Below are positions 60,078 through 64,000 of a DNA stretch of 64,000 nt, one piece after another. The stretch is taken from positions 1-64,000 of the forward strand of contig DFKZ01000030.1 in assembly GCA_002373975.1 (NCBI GenBank). Direction: 5' to 3'. A program made the translations under genes and the position numbers. Under the pieces are notes generated by a model. That model had not been told where the DNA came from and did no database searches. It saw only the letters and a program-made list of their open reading frames with translations. The first letter of the stretch is position 1. Each line of letters starts with the position of its first letter. Source of the DNA: Lachnospiraceae bacterium UBA3632. Lineage in GTDB: Bacteria > Bacillota > Clostridia > Lachnospirales > Lachnospiraceae.

Positions 60078-60905
60078 TTAATCCAGAAGAGATAATACTG
60101 CATCTTTGTAGGTGCCGTAAGCATCGGAGGGGGCACCTACATATATATATTTAACTATCCCGTGTTGGATTATTACGGTGTAGGGTACGTAATCGGTAGG
60201 ATAATAATCGCTGACCGTATAATCAGTATCATATCCGATGTTAAAATTGTACCCGTTATCGCTTACAAAATTGTCAACGGTGCCGGTGTCTTCTCCCAGG
60301 TTTACGCATACTACCGTAAAGTTTTCGATGCCTTCCGAGGCAAGTTCCGCTATCTCGGGCATCTCACCCACGCAGGGAGGGCACCATGTGGCCCAGAAAT
60401 TCACCATCACCACACCGTAGTCATAATCCGAAAGTGTGAACGTGCCGCCGTTTGTAAGGCTGACGGTAAAGTCGGGGGCGATGCTTCCCTCCGAGAGTTC
60501 GGTTGGATTACCGTATCCCGTGTTGGCATTCGGCCTGTCGGAGGGATCGAAGGTAAGCTCGTAATCCTTAGGTGCATCACCGGGAGTATTATCGGCAGAC
60601 TCCGTCGACGAGGGTTCGCTGCCGCCTATGGTTATATCGGGGCCCGCTACATCCGTGGTTTCCGACGTGGTCGTGGTAGATTCCCCGGCGGTAGCTTCGC
60701 TTTCTGTATCATCCGGCATTTCCACATCAGCTGTGGGAGTGCCGGTTTCTTTTTCGTCATCATCTTTTACGTGACTGCCCGAATTTATGGGGCCGCCTTG
60801 CTGCTGCCCGGCAATATCCGAGATAATTCCGCATCCGCTGAGGGAAAGGATCTGTGCTGTGCTAAGGGTTAAGGCGAGTGCTATTCCCGCTATCTTTTTT
60901 TTCAT
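60078..60905 (-). CDS. TlpA-like thiol-disulfide lipoprotein
   Basis: 275 aa. Lipoprotein signal MKKKIAGIALALTLS with lipobox LSGC, so it is anchored on the outer face of the membrane. Residues 27-120 are a low-complexity Asp/Glu/Thr/Ser linker. Residues 125-275 are a redoxin/TlpA domain (GSIAPDFTVSLTNGGTFTLS; active site WCPPC within FWATWCPPCVGEMPEIA). Extracytoplasmic oxidoreductase by family. AAGGAG lies 10 nt before the ATG; it follows the glycosylase gene by 14 nt. Confidence 0.9.
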   Translation of the reverse strand: MKKKIAGIALALTLSTAQILSLSGCGIISDIAGQQQGGPINSGSHVKDDDEKETGTPTADVEMPDDTESEATAGESTTTTSETTDVAGPDITIGGSEPSSTESADNTPGDAPKDYELTFDPSDRPNANTGYGNPTELSEGSIAPDFTVSLTNGGTFTLSDYDYGVVMVNFWATWCPPCVGEMPEIAELASEGIENFTVVCVNLGEDTGTVDNFVSDNGYNFNIGYDTDYTVSDYYPTDYVPYTVIIQHGIVKYIYVGAPSDAYGTYKDAVLSLLD

Positions 60906-60919
60906 GTTTGTAAGTCTCC

Positions 60920-61765
60920 TTAAAAGTTATCCTTGTGAGTAAGTGCGTAATAGAATATGTATTGCTGCATGATACCGGCATTTTCTCCGTATGAAGGGAA
61001 GGGGTTCACGCCGGAATAGTATTTTTCGATAACTTTAGCGATCCAGGTGTCCACAGGCGCCGCCTCTGTCTTGCCGTATGCAAAAAGGCATATGCAGTTT
61101 GAGACCTTGTCGCCAACCCCTTTTATTTCCTTCAGGCGAAGGAACAGTTCATCATATTCAAAGGAATAAAGGCCATAAGGCTTAATTTCATCCCTTGAAA
61201 CCCGGGAGACCGCATCGATAATATAAGGGACGCGGTAGCCCAGACCACAGTCTTTGAGCTCGGCTTCAGTGGCTTTGGACAGTTCTTTTGCGGAAGGGAA
61301 AAGGAATAAAGTCTCCTTTCCCGTGTCAACACAAGTTCCGAATCTGCGGCAGATCTCTTCGATCGATCTTTTGATCGCCGGAATACTCTTTCTTTGGGAG
61401 ATAATGAAAGAAATTATCATTTCCCAAGGATCCTGACGGAGTATACGCAGCCCCTTTCCGTTTTTGCAGGCCTCATTCAAAAAGGTATCGGAGGCGGGAA
61501 CGAGCTTTCTGATCGAAGAGTAATCACGGGAAAGGTCAAAATAATCGGCCCAGATACCATTCCACTTTTTGATATCGGAACATGACCCGGAAGCGGAGAA
61601 TGTGCTGATCTCGTAATCCTTCCCCGAGAGCTTTCGGATGTAGAGTATCTCAGAGCCGCTGATAAAGCGAAAGGTACCGTTTTCCAAGGGCTTTATTCTG
61701 AAGCTCTGGCCGCTGTCTGCGATTTTTTTGAGGTCGAAGTCGTCCGAAATGGTTACGGTAGTCAT
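60920..61765 (-). CDS. OGG1-type HhH-GPD DNA glycosylase
   Basis: 281 aa. N-terminal OGG-like domain with ADSGQSFRIKPLENGTFRF, catalytic HhH-GPD domain with DPWEMIISFIISQRKSIPAI, the helix-hairpin-helix LKEIKGVGDKVSNCICLFAY carrying the catalytic-type Lys, and the general-base Asp in PVDTWI. It should remove 8-oxoguanine or alkylated bases. An AlkA-like activity is a minor alternative. It diverges from the response regulator gene at 61923. Confidence 0.9.
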   Translation of the reverse strand: MTTVTISDDFDLKKIADSGQSFRIKPLENGTFRFISGSEILYIRKLSGKDYEISTFSASGSCSDIKKWNGIWADYFDLSRDYSSIRKLVPASDTFLNEACKNGKGLRILRQDPWEMIISFIISQRKSIPAIKRSIEEICRRFGTCVDTGKETLFLFPSAKELSKATEAELKDCGLGYRVPYIIDAVSRVSRDEIKPYGLYSFEYDELFLRLKEIKGVGDKVSNCICLFAYGKTEAAPVDTWIAKVIEKYYSGVNPFPSYGENAGIMQQYIFYYALTHKDNF

Positions 61766-61922
61766 ATCGGCATTAATATTTTCCTTGATTTTAGACAGAT
61801 TTTAAGCAATAATTATATGGTAGTTTTTATGCCCATTTGGGCATGAACTCTCACAGCTCAAAAGATATCACAAATGATGGATTTTGAAAAGGGTTTGCTG
61901 TAAGCGAGATCGGGAAGGACGT

Positions 61923-63272
61923 ATGAGCAGGATATATATTTGTGACGATGACAAAATGGTTCTGAACATGCTATCAAGGGTACTTGGGGAACAAAACAGC
62001 GTGGAGACTGCCCAGAGCGTAGAGGAGCTAATGAATCTGGTCGACCGGGAATCACCGGATCTTTTGCTTCTGGATTATCTGATGCCGGGGTGCAACGGTC
62101 TTCAGGGTCTGGAACTCCTTAAATCAAAGGGATATCCCGACAGATTCTCCGTTATCATGATAACGGGAGAGCAGCAGCCTGAGCTGGAGATCACATCCCT
62201 TAACCTTGGCGTGGAGGACTTTATCAACAAGCCTTTTAAGCCGGATGTTCTCACCAAGAGAGTTCAGATGATCCTGGACAGAAAAGCCTCGCAGGAAGAT
62301 ATGAATCGTAAGATGGAAGAGATCACTTTCAAGTCGTTTCACGATTCAATGACGGGACTTTATAACAGGGAATATGCCGAAAAGAACATAGACAGACTTC
62401 TTGAAGAGACGGGAAAAGGTGCCTTTGCCATGATAGATCTTGATAATTTCAAGTATCTTAATGACGCCTACGGACACCGCTCGGGGGATGACGCTATCTG
62501 TGTGGTGGCAGGTATTCTGGAAGAGGCGTCCAGGGACAAAGGTTTTTCTTTCAGACTCGGCGGAGACGAATTCGGTATTTTTCTGTATAAATATGAAACA
62601 AGGGCCGATGTGGAGAAGTTTATCACGGATCTGTTCGGGGAATACAACCGGCAGGCCGTGGAAAAGGACTTCCTTGTTAACTCATCACTTTCCATAGGTA
62701 TTGCGATAGCATTTGATGACGGAAAGAGCTTTGAGGAGCTCTATGCTGCTGCGGACAAGGCTTTGTACTGTGCCAAGAGGGACGGAAAAAACGGGTATTG
62801 CTTTTATACCGCAGATTATACCGATACCGCAAGAAGCCGCGCGGAGGTTGTGGATATCAGACAGCTTCGCAAGCTGATAGAGGACAGAAAGGAAATACGT
62901 GACAGAAGAGGTATCTATAAGGTAGATTACCGCGAATTTCAGCGTATTTACAATTTTATCGAGAGATGTCTTGAAAGGACACATCAGACGGCTAAGCTGG
63001 TGATGGTTGCCTTGAACTGCGAACATGATGAGAATCCGAGGGACATTGAGATAAAGATGAAGAGTGTGGAGCAGGCCATAGCAGGGTCGCTTCGCCGCAA
63101 TGATGTGGGAACAAGATACAGCATTACGCAGTATCTGCTCGTGCTGATAGATGTTCAGGAGGGCGCGATGGAAAACGTGATCGAGAACCGCATCAAAAAG
63201 AAGTATACCGAAATCTCCGGAAGAGACAGCGGTGAGCTGATATTTGAGGAGATGGACATAGAGGAAGAATAA
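61923..63272 (+). CDS. response regulator with GGDEF and a second degenerate GGDEF-like domain
   Basis: 449 aa. Receiver domain 1-120: acidic pocket ICDDD, phospho-acceptor Asp in LLLLDYLMPG, Thr in VIMITGE and Lys in FINKPFKP. GGDEF domain about 130-290 with DLDNFKYLNDAYGHRSGD and RLGGDEFGIFLY. The last ~150 residues look like another cyclase fold with TRYSITQYLLVLI where the GGDEF motif would be, so it is inactive. Start: AAGGA precedes the ATG at 61923; the open frame from TTG 61884 has no site. No sensor kinase adjacent. galK follows after 45 nt. Confidence 0.88.
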   Translation: MSRIYICDDDKMVLNMLSRVLGEQNSVETAQSVEELMNLVDRESPDLLLLDYLMPGCNGLQGLELLKSKGYPDRFSVIMITGEQQPELEITSLNLGVEDFINKPFKPDVLTKRVQMILDRKASQEDMNRKMEEITFKSFHDSMTGLYNREYAEKNIDRLLEETGKGAFAMIDLDNFKYLNDAYGHRSGDDAICVVAGILEEASRDKGFSFRLGGDEFGIFLYKYETRADVEKFITDLFGEYNRQAVEKDFLVNSSLSIGIAIAFDDGKSFEELYAAADKALYCAKRDGKNGYCFYTADYTDTARSRAEVVDIRQLRKLIEDRKEIRDRRGIYKVDYREFQRIYNFIERCLERTHQTAKLVMVALNCEHDENPRDIEIKMKSVEQAIAGSLRRNDVGTRYSITQYLLVLIDVQEGAMENVIENRIKKKYTEISGRDSGELIFEEMDIEEE

Positions 63273-63289
63273 GAGGAATAAATAGATTT

Positions 63290-63303
63290 GGATCATTTGA
63301 TCC
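63290..63303. promoter_or_regulatory. small inverted repeat before galK
   Basis: GGATCA-TT-TGATCC, perfect 6-bp arms, overlaps the start of the GGGAGAGG ribosome site of galK. It may be an operator or simply chance at this length. Confidence 0.3.
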
Positions 63304-63317
63304 GGGAGAGGTTTGTC

Positions 63318-64000
63318 ATGTCTGAGATGAAAGAGATAGTACTTAATAAGTTCGAGGAAATTTTTGGTGATGCAAAAGAAGCAAAGGCTTATTTTGCGCC
63401 GGGAAGAGTAAATCTCATCGGCGAGCATACGGATTATAACGGAGGGCACGTATTTCCCTGCGCTCTTACCATAGGAACATACGGCGTGGCCAGAAAAAGA
63501 ACGGACAAAATGTGCCGCTTCTACTCAATGAATTTTGAGGAGCTCGGTGTTATCGCAGTCGACCTGAATGAAGAGATAAAGCCCTCGGAAAAACTTAACT
63601 GGGTCAACTATCCGCTTGGGATCGTGTGGGCATTTGAACAAAAAGGAATGAAGATCGATGCAGGATTTGATCTTTTACTTAACGGAAATATCCCCAACGG
63701 ATCGGGATTGTCATCATCTGCTTCCGTCGAGGTGCTCACGGGATTTATCCTGAGGGATCTTTACGGATTTGAAGTGACAAATCAGGAGCTTGCACTTATA
63801 GGTCAGTTTTCGGAGAATAAGTTTAACGGTGTAAACTGTGGTATTATGGATCAGTTTGCCATTGCAATGGGAAAGAAGGATCACGCCATATTCCTTGATA
63901 CCGCCACACTGCAGTATGAGTATGCACCCCTGAAGCTTGACGGAGCCAAGATAGTGATCGCCTGCTCAAACAAAAAGAGGGGACTCGGAGACTCCAAGTA
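63318..64000 (+). CDS. galK: galactokinase, partial (C-terminus beyond window)
   Basis: 227 codons visible to the window edge. Phosphorylates galactose at C1 (Leloir pathway). The galactokinase signature GRVNLIGEHTDYNGGHVFPC is near residue 30 and the GHMP-kinase ATP loop NIPNGSGLSSSASVEVLTG near 130; GIMDQFAIAMG follows. GGGAGAGG precedes the ATG. With the GH27-like enzyme upstream it suggests use of alpha-galactosides. Confidence 0.95.
   Translation, partial: MSEMKEIVLNKFEEIFGDAKEAKAYFAPGRVNLIGEHTDYNGGHVFPCALTIGTYGVARKRTDKMCRFYSMNFEELGVIAVDLNEEIKPSEKLNWVNYPLGIVWAFEQKGMKIDAGFDLLLNGNIPNGSGLSSSASVEVLTGFILRDLYGFEVTNQELALIGQFSENKFNGVNCGIMDQFAIAMGKKDHAIFLDTATLQYEYAPLKLDGAKIVIACSNKKRGLGDSK

Noticed and set aside
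60162..60872. 236-aa open frame on plus with Gly/Arg-rich sequence
   Set aside because: Fully antisense to the TlpA-like lipoprotein, whose signal peptide, lipobox and WCPPC are clear.
62685..63449. 254-aa open frame on minus
   Set aside because: Antisense to the receiver-GGDEF gene and galK, both with strong motifs.
1..64000. tRNA, rRNA, CRISPR, IS element or prophage
   Set aside because: No cloverleaf with a CCA-proximal acceptor, no rRNA blocks, no regularly spaced direct repeats and no transposase or integrase motif seen by eye.

Overview
This window looks like the replication-origin region of a Clostridia (Firmicutes) chromosome, most likely Lachnospiraceae of the Butyrivibrio type. 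The evidence is the gene order gyrA-gyrB-recF-rlbA-dnaN-dnaA-(oriC)-rpmH-rnpA-yidD-yidC-khpB-mnmE-mnmG, moderate to low GC, a type III glutamine synthetase, two chemoreceptors and four GGDEF proteins. The genus is an inference; no rRNA is present to settle it. Layout: (1) 1-8797, minus strand: gyrA (cut by the window edge), gyrB, recF, an S4 protein, dnaN and dnaA. (2) 8798-9272: oriC with at least seven DnaA boxes and two divergent promoters. (3) 9273-17769, plus strand: rpmH, rnpA, yidD, yidC, khpB/jag, an hflK/hflC pair, mnmE and mnmG. (4) 17770-20800: AT-rich, with two perfect parS sites. rsmG, parA and parB, which normally follow mnmG, are not here; a flavoprotein, a Gfo/Idh/MocA oxidoreductase and a membrane protein stand in their place. 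(5) 20810-33240: single-gene accessory and housekeeping functions (M42 peptidase, P-loop/GNAT fusion, MIF-like protein, two methyltransferases, NimA-like protein, dCache chemoreceptor, 7TM-GGDEF, SDR, MBL hydrolase, YbaK, acyltransferase, XRE-AbrB regulator). (6) 33255-38621: a chemoreceptor with a triplicated sensor module, a MATE transporter and a PAS-GGDEF protein. (7) 38734-54229: a glutamine/nitrogen block with pyrG on minus, diverging from amt-PII, asnB, type III glnA, gltB, gltD and purF on plus. Five of these seven proteins move the glutamine amide nitrogen (PyrG, AsnB, GltB with GltD, PurF); the other two bring in ammonium (Amt-PII) and make glutamine (GlnA). (8) 54252-59816, minus: trxB, trxA, a LacI-sensor-GGDEF protein, a GH27 alpha-galactosidase-like enzyme with an inserted domain, and an SLH-like protein. 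(9) 60078-64000: an OGG1-type glycosylase and a TlpA lipoprotein on minus; a response regulator-GGDEF and the start of galK on plus. The most interesting signal is the pyrG/amt divergent region. Both transcripts start from near-consensus sigma-A promoters and carry the same 19-nt leader segment. It can fold as a 5-bp stem with an AAAGGC hexaloop (A1, G4) that competes with an intrinsic terminator. The amt leader carries a second terminator with an AAAGGG hexaloop hairpin at its 5' arm. This resembles ANTAR-type antitermination, but I see only one hexaloop hairpin per terminator, so it may be a variant. Secondary points are the triplicated Cache chemoreceptor, a charged insertion in GyrB, orphan parS sites, a repeat that supplies the mnmG ribosome binding site, and a response regulator with a second, degenerate GGDEF-like domain. 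No tRNA, rRNA, CRISPR array, IS element or prophage was recognised.
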